Source: Rhodoblastus sp963704565 (GTDB lineage Bacteria > Pseudomonadota > Alphaproteobacteria > Rhizobiales > Beijerinckiaceae). From it: DNA of 64,000 bases. The stretch covers positions 2,790,001-2,854,000 of the forward strand of contig OY969917.1 in NCBI GenBank assembly GCA_963704565.1. The letters run 5' to 3'. Position numbers and translations under genes: made by a program. Each line of letters starts with the position of its first letter. The stretch's first letter is position 1. Below are positions 44,103-52,600 of the stretch, piece by piece. A model generated the notes under the pieces. That model made no database searches, was not told where the DNA came from, and saw only the letters and a program-made list of their open reading frames with translations.

Positions 44103-46187
44103 TCATTTCGCCGCTGAGAGGACGACTTCGCCGGATTGAACCCGGACCTGATCCGCATGGAACGCGGCAAGGGTCGAACGATGGCCGATCGAGACCAGCG
44201 TGGTTTTTGGCAAGCGCCTCGCAAGCATTTGATAAATAGCGGCCTCCGTTTCCTCATCGAGGGCCGCCGTCGCCTCGTCAAGCAACAGCCAATCGGGCTT
44301 AGCAAGCAAAGCGCGAGCGATCCCCACGCGCTGCTGCTCACCGCCCGACAACCGCTGCGACCAGAGATCTGAAATGTCCAATTTATCGACGAGATGGGGT
44401 AGATGGGCCTCAACGAGAGCGTCGGCGATTTCCTTATCATCATGGAGGTTCGCTGCCGCGGGATAGATCACAGCCTCTCGCAAAGAGCCCATCGGAAGAT
44501 AGGGCTTTTGCGGCAATAACATCATTTTCCCCGCTGCGGGGATCGACACCGCTCCGGCGCCGAAGGGCCAAATTCCCGACAACGCGCGAAACAGCGTGGA
44601 TTTGCCGGCGCCGGACGGGCCGGTAACCAGCAGATTCCGGCCCGGCGCCAGCACGACATCGACGCCCGTCAGCAGGGCGTTTCCATTTGGCAAAGCCAAT
44701 GTCGCATGGCGCAACGCCGGGGCTGTGGCGTTCGGTTCGATCTTGAAGGCCTGAGTGGTCTGCGCTGCCTCGATCGCGGCGTCGAAGGAGCTGAGACGGT
44801 CGAGTACCGCCCGGAAGCCGGCGAGCGAAGTATAATAACTGATGAAAAACGTAAGAGCGCCCTGGACTTGACCGAAGGCCTGCGCCGTCTGGGTCATGAC
44901 GCCCAGTTCGATTTTCTTGGCGAAATAAAAGGGCGCAGCGAAAATATAGGGGATGATCGGGCTAATTTGGCCATAAAATCCGGTAAAGGCCGTCAGTTTC
45001 TTGCGGAGGTTGATCATGTCGATATAGTTGGCGATTAGGGCGGCGAATTTGACTCGCAAGGAGAGGGCCTCCGACTTCTCACCGTCGAGCAGCGCCACCT
45101 GCTCGCTATATTCGCGCAACCGCGCCAGACCGAAGCGGAAATCCGCTTCGACCTTCTGCCGGGTGAACATGATCTCGACCAGCGGCCGACCGATGAGATG
45201 GGTGATCAATGTTCCGGCGGCCGCGTAAATCAAAGCGACCCAGAACAACAGGCCCGGAAAGGCGAAATGCGTGCCGGGGAAGGTAAAATTCTCCGAAAGG
45301 CTCCACAACAAGATGGCGAAAGAGACCAGCGACGACAAAGTCGAGATCAACATGATCGAATAATTGTAGACGCCAAATCCGAAGGCGCCGCCATCGCCGC
45401 CGCCGTCGATGAAGCGGGCGACGTCTTCGGCGATACGCTGATCGGGGTTGTCAGCCGGTCCGCTAGTGAGCGACATACGATAATGGGCGTGATGGCTGAG
45501 CCAATGGGAAATATAAAATTGCGTCAGCCAACGCCGCCAGCGGATGACCAGATAGGAACTGACGACATATTCGACAACCAGAGCGCCAACGTAAACGAAA
45601 GCCCACGGCGTGAAGACCCAGAGCAGCATGCGCCAAAATTCCGGCCCATCGTGATTCTGAATGGCGTTGAAGAAATCACGATTGAAGAAATTGAGACGCA
45701 CCGTGATCGCCACTTCCGCCTGATTGAGTATGACCAGGAAGATGACCATGCCGGTCGCCAAGCTGCGCTCCAGCGTCTTGAAACGGAAACGACCGATTCC
45801 GGTGCTGGTCTCGTCCTCGGCGACGAAGAAGCGGTCCGCGATTCGGGTCAACGTTCGCACCACCGGAACGTGAGAGACGGCGAAGACGATGATCGCGAAC
45901 ATGGCGACCGTTAGCGCCAAGGTCGGCGGCATTCGCGCCGCGGCTAGGGATTTGGGCCAAAGCCCGAAACGCGCTGCAAAGTCCGCAAGGCCGAAAACGA
46001 TGGTTTCTACCGTGAACAAGGCAAGAAAAATTTTCAGGAAACGCGAGACCGGCGCGCTCCGCCAGCAGCAATAGGCGACGATCAGGCTGGCGACCGCGAG
46101 AAGGTCGAGCGTAGAATTGCCAAGCTTCAGGCCGACGACGCAGGAAAGGAGTCCGAAGGTCGCAACGGCGACGCCGAGAAGTTTCAT
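44103..46187 (-). CDS. Fused ABC transporter, SbmA/YddA/ABCD-type
   Basis: A 694-residue half-transporter with permease and ATPase in one chain. Four hydrophobic segments in the first 120 residues precede the ABC_membrane_2-like domain, whose hallmark DNPDQRIAEDVARFIDGGG occurs near residue 245. The ATPase has Walker A GPSGAGKSTLFRALSG (about 520), signature LSGGEQQRVGIARA (about 608) and Walker B WLLLDEATAALDEE, plus the H-loop SIGHRSTL. Relatives include YddA and peroxisomal ABCD proteins. The substrate is unknown; fatty acyl-CoA, vitamin B12 and peptides have been shown for members. Confidence 0.88.
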   Translation of the reverse strand: MKLLGVAVATFGLLSCVVGLKLGNSTLDLLAVASLIVAYCCWRSAPVSRFLKIFLALFTVETIVFGLADFAARFGLWPKSLAAARMPPTLALTVAMFAIIVFAVSHVPVVRTLTRIADRFFVAEDETSTGIGRFRFKTLERSLATGMVIFLVILNQAEVAITVRLNFFNRDFFNAIQNHDGPEFWRMLLWVFTPWAFVYVGALVVEYVVSSYLVIRWRRWLTQFYISHWLSHHAHYRMSLTSGPADNPDQRIAEDVARFIDGGGDGGAFGFGVYNYSIMLISTLSSLVSFAILLWSLSENFTFPGTHFAFPGLLFWVALIYAAAGTLITHLIGRPLVEIMFTRQKVEADFRFGLARLREYSEQVALLDGEKSEALSLRVKFAALIANYIDMINLRKKLTAFTGFYGQISPIIPYIFAAPFYFAKKIELGVMTQTAQAFGQVQGALTFFISYYTSLAGFRAVLDRLSSFDAAIEAAQTTQAFKIEPNATAPALRHATLALPNGNALLTGVDVVLAPGRNLLVTGPSGAGKSTLFRALSGIWPFGAGAVSIPAAGKMMLLPQKPYLPMGSLREAVIYPAAANLHDDKEIADALVEAHLPHLVDKLDISDLWSQRLSGGEQQRVGIARALLAKPDWLLLDEATAALDEETEAAIYQMLARRLPKTTLVSIGHRSTLAAFHADQVRVQSGEVVLSAAK

Positions 46188-46277
46188 GGTTATCCTCTAA
46201 TTCGACAGAAGCCAGTGTGCGGAGCTCCGACGGGGATTTCACCGACCTTAACCCGATCCGACGGCGCAATGAAAACA

Positions 46278-47231
46278 TCAAGCATTCAGGATGCGGCGCG
46301 CTTGCGCCTCGTCCTGACGGATTTGCGCGATCAAAGCATCAAGGGACTCAAATTTCTCCTCGGGACGCAGGAAATCGACGAAAAAGACCTCGATGGCGCG
46401 ACCATAAATATCGTCTGAAAAATCAAAAAGATAGACTTCGAGCAGCGGCGGTCCGTCATCCACTGTCGGACGTCGGCCAAAACTGGCTACGCCTTTAAGC
46501 CGGCGTCCGTCCAGATCGATTTCGACAGCATAGATGGCGTGTTGCAGCCGGCACGAAGCATCGACCGCGAGATTAGCGGTAGGAAAGCCAAGTTGGCGCC
46601 CGAGTTTCGCGCCATGAATCACCATGCCTGTCAGGGACCAAGGATGACCGAGCAACGCCGCGGCGCCTCGGACGTCGCCGCGCTCCAATGCCTCCCGCGT
46701 CGCGGTCGAGGAGACGGCTTCGAGTGAACCCTGCTCGTCGGCGACGACTTTTTCGACGATTTCGACCTCGATGCCAAGCTTGGGGCCGGCCTCCCGCAAA
46801 AACGCGGGCGTGCCGGTTCGTCCGGCGCCGAAATGGAAATCATAGCCCACGACCACTGCGCCAGCTCCGAGTCGGCGCAGGAGAACATCCCGCAAAAAGG
46901 TTTCCGCGTCGAGGCTCGCCAAATCCTTGTCGAAAGTCAGGACGAACATACCGTCAAGGCCAAGCTCCGCCATGCGATGAGCTTTGGCGTCACGGCCGGT
47001 CAGCCGAAAAATGCCACCTCCCCGCCCAAAAAAATCAGCGGGATGGGGTTCAAAGGTTAAGACGGCGCAGGGACGTCCCAGGCGTCGCGCCAGCGCCATT
47101 GCACGGGCGATGACAGCGCGGTGCCCTCGATGAACGCCATCGAAATTGCCGACAGCGACAACCGCGCCGGCAAGGCCTGCTGGCGGCCGGTGAGGATCAA
47201 TGCTGAGCAGGAACTTTGGGTTTGGCGGCAT
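46278..47231 (-). CDS. ribF: Bifunctional riboflavin kinase/FAD synthetase
   Basis: A 317-residue enzyme making FMN and then FAD from riboflavin. The N-terminal adenylyltransferase domain has VAVGNFDGVHRGHRAVI (G-x-F-D-G-x-H-x-G-H) and VLTFEPHPADFF. The C-terminal flavokinase domain has HGAKLGRQLGFPTANL and GVASFGRRPTV. The ATG at 47231 gives the usual start; the frame open to 47381 is leader. No FMN riboswitch signature was noticed upstream. Confidence 0.94.
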   Translation of the reverse strand: MPPNPKFLLSIDPHRPPAGLAGAVVAVGNFDGVHRGHRAVIARAMALARRLGRPCAVLTFEPHPADFFGRGGGIFRLTGRDAKAHRMAELGLDGMFVLTFDKDLASLDAETFLRDVLLRRLGAGAVVVGYDFHFGAGRTGTPAFLREAGPKLGIEVEIVEKVVADEQGSLEAVSSTATREALERGDVRGAAALLGHPWSLTGMVIHGAKLGRQLGFPTANLAVDASCRLQHAIYAVEIDLDGRRLKGVASFGRRPTVDDGPPLLEVYLFDFSDDIYGRAIEVFFVDFLRPEEKFESLDALIAQIRQDEAQARRILNA

Positions 47232-47405
47232 GACTGATTCTGGCGCAAAGATGACTTGCGCGATGCAGATGAGCGGGACGCGGCTTTTAACGCCGTTCCG
47301 ATGATCAGCGTCAAGCGTCTGGTTAGCGCCGCCGCCCCCAATCCACGAGCGGTTCCTCGTTGGAAATCCGGGGCGGCGCAATTCACTGTCCTTCCCGGTT
47401 TGGCG

Positions 47406-48191
47406 TCACGCCGCCGTCCATCCGCCATCCATTGAGATATTGGCGCCAGTGATTTGGGAAGCAGCGTCGCTGGACAGAAACACGGCCAAAGCCGCGACCT
47501 GATCAACGGTGACGAATTGCTTTGTCGGCTGGGCCGCGAGCAGGACGTCCTGCATAACCTGTTCGCGCGTCAGGTTACGGGCCTTCATCGTGTCCGGGAT
47601 CTGCTTTTCGACCAAGGGCGTCCAGACATAGCCCGGGGAGATGCAGTTCACCGTGACGCCGAAGGTCGCCAGTTCAAGGGCGGCCGTCTTGGTCAAACCC
47701 GCAATGCCGTGTTTGGCGGCGACATAGGCCGACTTGAAAGGCGACGCGACCAGCGAGTGCGCCGAAGCGGTGTTGATGATGCGCCCCCATTTGCGGGCTT
47801 TCATGCCCGGTATCGCCGCACGCATGGCGTGGAACGCGGATGAAAGATTGATCGCGATGATCTGGTTCCATTTTTCAATCGGAAAATCCTCGATCGGCGA
47901 AACGAACTGAATTCCTGCATTGTTCACCAGTATGTCCACTGAACCGAAAGCCTTTTCGGCGTGAGCTATCATGGCGGCGATTTCTTCCGGTTTGGACATG
48001 TCGGCGCCGTCATAGATCGCCTTGACGCCGAAATCCTTTCCAATGCTTGCTCTCTCGGTCTCGACCGCGGCGGCCTCGCCAAACCCGTTGATGACGATGT
48101 TGCAGCCCTCTTTTGCAAAAGCACGGGCGATAGCGAGGCCAATGCCGGAGGTGGATCCGGTGACGACGGCGGTTTTCGAGGCAAGCGACAT
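47406..48191 (-). CDS. bdhA: 3-hydroxybutyrate dehydrogenase
   Basis: A 261-residue short-chain dehydrogenase oxidising (R)-3-hydroxybutyrate to acetoacetate with NAD+, used when polyhydroxybutyrate is mobilised. The Rossmann loop TGSTSGIGLAIA, NNAG, the catalytic serine in NTASAHS, and YVAAKHG with the catalytic Tyr and Lys are intact. The sequence GIQFVSPIEDFP and the C-terminal end NISMDGGWTAA agree with BdhA rather than generic reductases. Together with the MaoC-like gene at 28.3 kb it suggests the organism uses polyhydroxyalkanoate. Confidence 0.9.
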   Translation of the reverse strand: MSLASKTAVVTGSTSGIGLAIARAFAKEGCNIVINGFGEAAAVETERASIGKDFGVKAIYDGADMSKPEEIAAMIAHAEKAFGSVDILVNNAGIQFVSPIEDFPIEKWNQIIAINLSSAFHAMRAAIPGMKARKWGRIINTASAHSLVASPFKSAYVAAKHGIAGLTKTAALELATFGVTVNCISPGYVWTPLVEKQIPDTMKARNLTREQVMQDVLLAAQPTKQFVTVDQVAALAVFLSSDAASQITGANISMDGGWTAA

Positions 48192-48358
48192 GGTCGGGCT
48201 CCGTATGGTGAAAGACTGACATACTTCGCCGAGACTATATATTGCATCGCAAAAATTGCAGCCGCGAAATTGGTCGGGACGCCTTTGCGCGACAAAAGTC
48301 GCGTGCCGCGATTTCCGGTGCTATAGAAAGCGCGCTTTCCCTGACGATGGATTGACCG

Positions 48359-49657
48359 ATGATCGACAACGAATTCCCGCCGCTTTGCGCAACGGAAATC
48401 CCTGCGGCGCCCCTGCTGCGCCGTCACAGCGTCGGCGTACGGATTGGGTCGGCCGCGGCATCGGTCGTCGTCGGCGGAGGCGCGCCAGTCGCCGTTCAAA
48501 GCATGACCAATACCGATACGGCGGATGTTGAAGCCACTGTCAGGCAGGTCGCCGCGCTGGCCCAGTCGGGATCGGAGCTCGTACGCATCACCGTCGACCG
48601 CGACGAGGCAGCGGCTGCGGTTCCAAAAATCCGGGACAAGCTCAATTCAATGGGTATGCGCGTTCCGCTGGTCGGCGACTTCCATTACATTGGGCACAAA
48701 TTGCTCACGGACCACCCCGCTGCCGCCGAAGCCCTGGCGAAATACCGGATCAACCCGGGCAATGTCGGGTTCAAGGAGAAGAAGGATAAACAGTTCGGCG
48801 CCATCATCGAATTGGCCATCAAACATGACAAAGCCGTGCGAATTGGCGCGAATTGGGGTTCGCTCGACCAGGAGCTTCTGACCGCCCTGATGAACGAGAA
48901 CCATCGCGCCGAAAATCCGGTCGACGCCCGCGCGGTCACGCGTGAGGCGCTTGTGCGCTCGGCGCTGCTTTCGGCGCATCGTGCGGAAGAGATCGGATTG
49001 AAACGAGATCGAATCATTCTTTCCGCCAAAGTTTCGGGCGTGCAGGATCTGATTTCGGTTTATCGCATGGTGGCGCAGCGATCGAATTATGCTTTGCATC
49101 TCGGCCTCACCGAGGCGGGCATGGGCTCGAAAGGGATCGTCGCCTCGTCGGCGGCCTTGGGTATTTTGCTTCAGGAAGGGATCGGCGACACGATTCGCGT
49201 CTCCCTCACCCCAGAACCGGGTGGCGATCGCACGCTGGAAGTCCGGGTCGCCCAGGAAATTTTGCAAACGATGGGCTTTCGCACCTTCGTCCCGCTGGTC
49301 GCCGCCTGTCCTGGCTGCGGTCGCACGACCAGCACCGTGTTTCAGGAACTGGCGCGTGACATCCAGGCCATGATTCGCGATCGCATGTCGCATTGGCGCA
49401 AGATTTATCCCGGCGTCGAAGCGCTAAATGTTGCGGTTATGGGCTGTATCGTGAACGGCCCAGGCGAGTCGAAACATGCCGATGTGGGAATATCGCTGCC
49501 GGGGACAGGCGAGGCGCCGACGGCTCCTGTGTTCATCGATGGGCGGAAAGTCAAGACGTTGCGCGGCGAGGGTATCGCGAAGGAATTCGAAAAGATCGTG
49601 GAAGACTACGTCGCTGGGCGTTTTGGCGCGAAAACCGAATCCAACGCCGCCGAATGA
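48359..49657 (+). CDS. ispG: (E)-4-hydroxy-3-methylbut-2-enyl-diphosphate synthase
   Basis: A 432-residue 4Fe-4S enzyme of the MEP pathway, converting MEcPP to HMBPP for IspH. The TIM-barrel half begins VQSMTNTDTADVEATVRQ and includes DFHYIG and RINPGNVGF. The cluster domain carries CPGCGR (about residue 314-318) and MGCIVNGPGESKHADVGIS, giving the three cysteines and the conserved glutamate. The ATG at 48359 starts a leader of about 20 residues before the conserved core. Confidence 0.96.
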   Translation: MIDNEFPPLCATEIPAAPLLRRHSVGVRIGSAAASVVVGGGAPVAVQSMTNTDTADVEATVRQVAALAQSGSELVRITVDRDEAAAAVPKIRDKLNSMGMRVPLVGDFHYIGHKLLTDHPAAAEALAKYRINPGNVGFKEKKDKQFGAIIELAIKHDKAVRIGANWGSLDQELLTALMNENHRAENPVDARAVTREALVRSALLSAHRAEEIGLKRDRIILSAKVSGVQDLISVYRMVAQRSNYALHLGLTEAGMGSKGIVASSAALGILLQEGIGDTIRVSLTPEPGGDRTLEVRVAQEILQTMGFRTFVPLVAACPGCGRTTSTVFQELARDIQAMIRDRMSHWRKIYPGVEALNVAVMGCIVNGPGESKHADVGISLPGTGEAPTAPVFIDGRKVKTLRGEGIAKEFEKIVEDYVAGRFGAKTESNAAE

Positions 49658-49866
49658 TACTGCCCACCGACACGCCTCGTGTGAAATGAGCTGACGTAGC
49701 TCAAACTTTCGCAGCCGGCTTTACGGCCGCAAAGAAAAGGTCTATCGTTCTCTCCTCTCCTCCAAGTGACCGGTCGGTACGTCGCCCCAGCGGGGCTCTT
49801 CGACATGACGGTCACAACTCCACCCGCTTCACTTTCCCAAACGTCGTGAGAAGAGCGCCTGGCGCC

Positions 49867-51171
49867 ATGACAGAAATCGAAAAATTGGATCCCCAAACAC
49901 GCCGCAACGAAATCAAGTTGCAGGATTTGAAAGCCAAATCCGCCACGGAACTATTGGCGTTCGCGGAAGAGCACGAAGTTGAAAATGCTTCGATCATGCG
50001 CAAGCAAGAATTGATGTTTGCGATCCTGAAACAGCTCGCCTCACGCGATATTGAGATCGTGGGCGAGGGTGTGGTCGAGGTGCTTCAGGATGGATTTGGA
50101 TTCCTGCGCGCGCCGGACGCGAATTATCTCGCGGGCCCGGACGACATCTACGTTTCTCCGTCACAAATTCGCCGGTTCGGCTTGCGTACGGGGGACACCG
50201 TCGAAGGGTTAATACGCAGCCCGAAGGAAGGCGAGCGCTATTTTGCCCTATTGAAGGTGAATTCAATCAATTTCGAGGATCCCGAAAAGGTCCGCCACAA
50301 GGTTCATTTCGACAACCTCACGCCGCTATATCCTAACCAAAGGTTAAAGTTGGAGATTGAAGATCCAACGCGCAAGGATCTTTCAGCCCGTGTGATCGAC
50401 ATCGTTTCGCCAATTGGTAAGGGGCAGCGCGCTCTGATCGTTGCGCCGCCTCGGACCGGCAAAACCGTCATTCTGCAAAACATTGCGCAATCGATCACGT
50501 CCAATCACCCCGAATGCTATCTCATCGTTCTCCTGATCGATGAGCGTCCCGAGGAAGTGACCGATATGCAGCGATCAGTCAAAGGCGAGGTTGTGTCCTC
50601 GACTTTTGATGAGCCTGCGGTGCGGCATGTCCAGGTTGCGGAAATGGTGATCGAAAAGGCGAAACGGCTCGTCGAGCATGGTCGCGATGTTGTAATCCTG
50701 CTGGACTCGATCACGAGATTGGGACGCGCCTACAATACGGTGGTTCCTTCGTCGGGCAAGGTTCTGACCGGTGGCGTTGACGCTAACGCGTTGCAGCGCC
50801 CGAAACGCTTTTTCGGCGCGGCGCGAAACATCGAAGAAGGCGGCTCACTGACGATCATCGCCACAGCGCTGATTGAGACCGGCTCGCGCATGGACGAGGT
50901 CATTTTCGAAGAATTCAAGGGAACCGGCAATTCGGAAATTATTCTCGATCGCAAGGTCGCTGATAAGAGAGTGTTCCCGGCGATCGATATCACGCGCTCG
51001 GGCACTCGCAAGGAGGAATTGCTGGTGCCTGGCGACATCCTCAAAAAAACCTATGTGCTTCGGCGCATTCTCAATCCCATGGGCACGGTGGACGCGATCG
51101 AGTTTTTGCTTGGGAAATTGCGCGAAACGCCAAAGGGGAATATGAGCTTCTTTGAGTCCATGAATACCTGA
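49867..51171 (+). CDS. rho: Transcription termination factor Rho
   Basis: A 434-residue hexameric RNA helicase. The N-terminal Rho domain has LKAKSATELLAFAEEHEVEN, and the RNA-binding cold-shock fold has GFGFLRAPDANYLAGPDDIYVSPSQIRRFGLRTGD. Walker A IVAPPRTGKTVILQNIA (about residue 190), DERPEEVTDMQR, VVILLDSITRLGRAYN and the C-terminal RRILNPMGTVDAIEFLL follow. The ATG at 49867 is preferred; a GTG at 49846 would add seven residues. It heads the rho-mnmE-mnmG-rsmG-parA-parB series. Confidence 0.97.
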   Translation: MTEIEKLDPQTRRNEIKLQDLKAKSATELLAFAEEHEVENASIMRKQELMFAILKQLASRDIEIVGEGVVEVLQDGFGFLRAPDANYLAGPDDIYVSPSQIRRFGLRTGDTVEGLIRSPKEGERYFALLKVNSINFEDPEKVRHKVHFDNLTPLYPNQRLKLEIEDPTRKDLSARVIDIVSPIGKGQRALIVAPPRTGKTVILQNIAQSITSNHPECYLIVLLIDERPEEVTDMQRSVKGEVVSSTFDEPAVRHVQVAEMVIEKAKRLVEHGRDVVILLDSITRLGRAYNTVVPSSGKVLTGGVDANALQRPKRFFGAARNIEEGGSLTIIATALIETGSRMDEVIFEEFKGTGNSEIILDRKVADKRVFPAIDITRSGTRKEELLVPGDILKKTYVLRRILNPMGTVDAIEFLLGKLRETPKGNMSFFESMNT

Positions 51172-51197
51172 ACCAGCCGTTTGGGGTTCGAAAATAA

Positions 51198-51229
51198 ATC
51201 GGCCATGTTTCACGTGAAACATGGCCGAT
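51198..51229. promoter_or_regulatory. parS centromere site 1 (32-base perfect palindrome)
   Basis: The 16-mer TGTTTCACGTGAAACA at 51206-51221 is the full ParB-binding consensus. Eight further bases on each side (ATCGGCCA and TGGCCGAT) extend the palindrome to 32 bases without mismatch. It lies 26 bases after the rho stop and about 20 before the likely mnmE start, and 4-6 kb from parA and parB. The palindrome followed by CTTGTTTTG might also work as a weak terminator after rho. Confidence 0.93.
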
Positions 51230-51247
51230 CTTGTTTTGAGGATGGCG

Positions 51248-52594
51248 ATGTATTCAGCCTTGCGCCGACATGAGACAATTTTTGCCCTATCGTCAGGCAT
51301 CGGCAGGTGCGCGGTTTCGGTCATTCGGATTTCCGGGCCTCAGTCGCGCCAGATTTTGGACTCCATGACATCAAGCCGGCCCAAGCCCCGTGAGGCGCAA
51401 CTCACCACCGTCCGGGATCCGGAAAGCGCCGAAACCGTGGACCAAGGTTTAGCGATATGGTTCCCGGCGCCAAATAGTTTTACTGGCGAAGACCTTTTGG
51501 AGCTCCAACTCCACGGATCGCGCGCGGTCACTGCAAAGGTTTTTTCAATCCTGAGACGCATGTCAGGCGTCAGGGCAGCGGAGGCGGGCGAGTTTTCTCG
51601 GCGGGCGCTGGAAAATGGCAAGTTCGACCTGATCGAAACCGAAGCCCTGGCGGATCTTATCGATGCAGATACCGAGGCGCAAAGAAAGTTGGCCATTCTC
51701 GAAAAAGGAGGGCCGCTTCGGGCTTTTGGCGAGGCGCTAAGAGACGAATTGATCGCTTTGATGGCTGATTTGGAGATCGCGCTGGATTTCACCGACGAAG
51801 TTGAACATGCAGAAGAGATTGGCGCACAGGTTCGGCTGCGGCTAAATGTGATCGAACGGCGACTAGCCGGCGTTGAGGCCAGCTATGCCAGTGCCGAGCG
51901 CGTGCGCGATGGCCTTACCGTGCTTATCGCCGGCGCGCCGAACGCCGGAAAATCCAGCTTATTGAATGCGCTGGCCCAACGAGACGTCGCAATCGTTTCT
52001 GAAATCGCCGGAACAACAAGAGATCTCGTAGAGGTGAAACTCGATTTAGGTGGATTGCCCATCAACCTCATCGACACAGCCGGGATCAGACCTACGCAAG
52101 ATCCGGTCGAACAAGAGGGCGTTCGGCGCGCGCTCCAAAAGGCGCAATCCGCAGACCTTGTCCTTTGGCTAAGCGCGATCAACGAACCGCCAACATCGCC
52201 ACCTGAGGATTTTCCGTGTGATCCGCTTTGGCTTGTCCACACGAAGGTTGACCTCGATGCCGGCGGCGCGGCCGAAGGACGTTTTGGCGTGGACGGTCTC
52301 GCCTTGTCCGCTCAAACCGGTTTTCAAATCGACCTCTTGCTGCAAACGTTGAAAAGTTTTGCAGAAACCAAAATGTCGATTAATGGTTCGGTTATTGTCG
52401 CGAATGAACGCCAATGGCGCGCAATTGTCACTGCGCACGAGGCGGTAGAAGCGGCGGGTCGTCCAGGCTTGCCGCCGGAAATAGTCGCCGAGGAGCTTCG
52501 CCGAGCCAGCTTTGCGCTTGAAAACTTACTCGGCAAAATCGGTGTCGAGAATGTGTTGGATAGCGTTTTCGGGCGATTTTGCATCGGCAAATGA
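51248..52594 (+). CDS. mnmE: tRNA modification GTPase MnmE
   Basis: A 448-residue GTPase which, with MnmG, builds the 5-carboxymethylaminomethyl group on wobble U34. The N-terminal folate-binding domain starts ETIFALSSGIGRCAVSVIRISGP. The G domain has G1 GAPNAGKSSLLNAL, the G2 threonines EIAGTTRD and G3 DTAGIR, and the C-terminus is the essential CIGK. In-frame ATGs occur at 51221 (inside the parS palindrome), 51242 and 51248; GAGG at 51238-51241 favours 51248. Confidence 0.95.
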   Translation: MYSALRRHETIFALSSGIGRCAVSVIRISGPQSRQILDSMTSSRPKPREAQLTTVRDPESAETVDQGLAIWFPAPNSFTGEDLLELQLHGSRAVTAKVFSILRRMSGVRAAEAGEFSRRALENGKFDLIETEALADLIDADTEAQRKLAILEKGGPLRAFGEALRDELIALMADLEIALDFTDEVEHAEEIGAQVRLRLNVIERRLAGVEASYASAERVRDGLTVLIAGAPNAGKSSLLNALAQRDVAIVSEIAGTTRDLVEVKLDLGGLPINLIDTAGIRPTQDPVEQEGVRRALQKAQSADLVLWLSAINEPPTSPPEDFPCDPLWLVHTKVDLDAGGAAEGRFGVDGLALSAQTGFQIDLLLQTLKSFAETKMSINGSVIVANERQWRAIVTAHEAVEAAGRPGLPPEIVAEELRRASFALENLLGKIGVENVLDSVFGRFCIGK

Positions 52595-52600
52595 TGCGGG

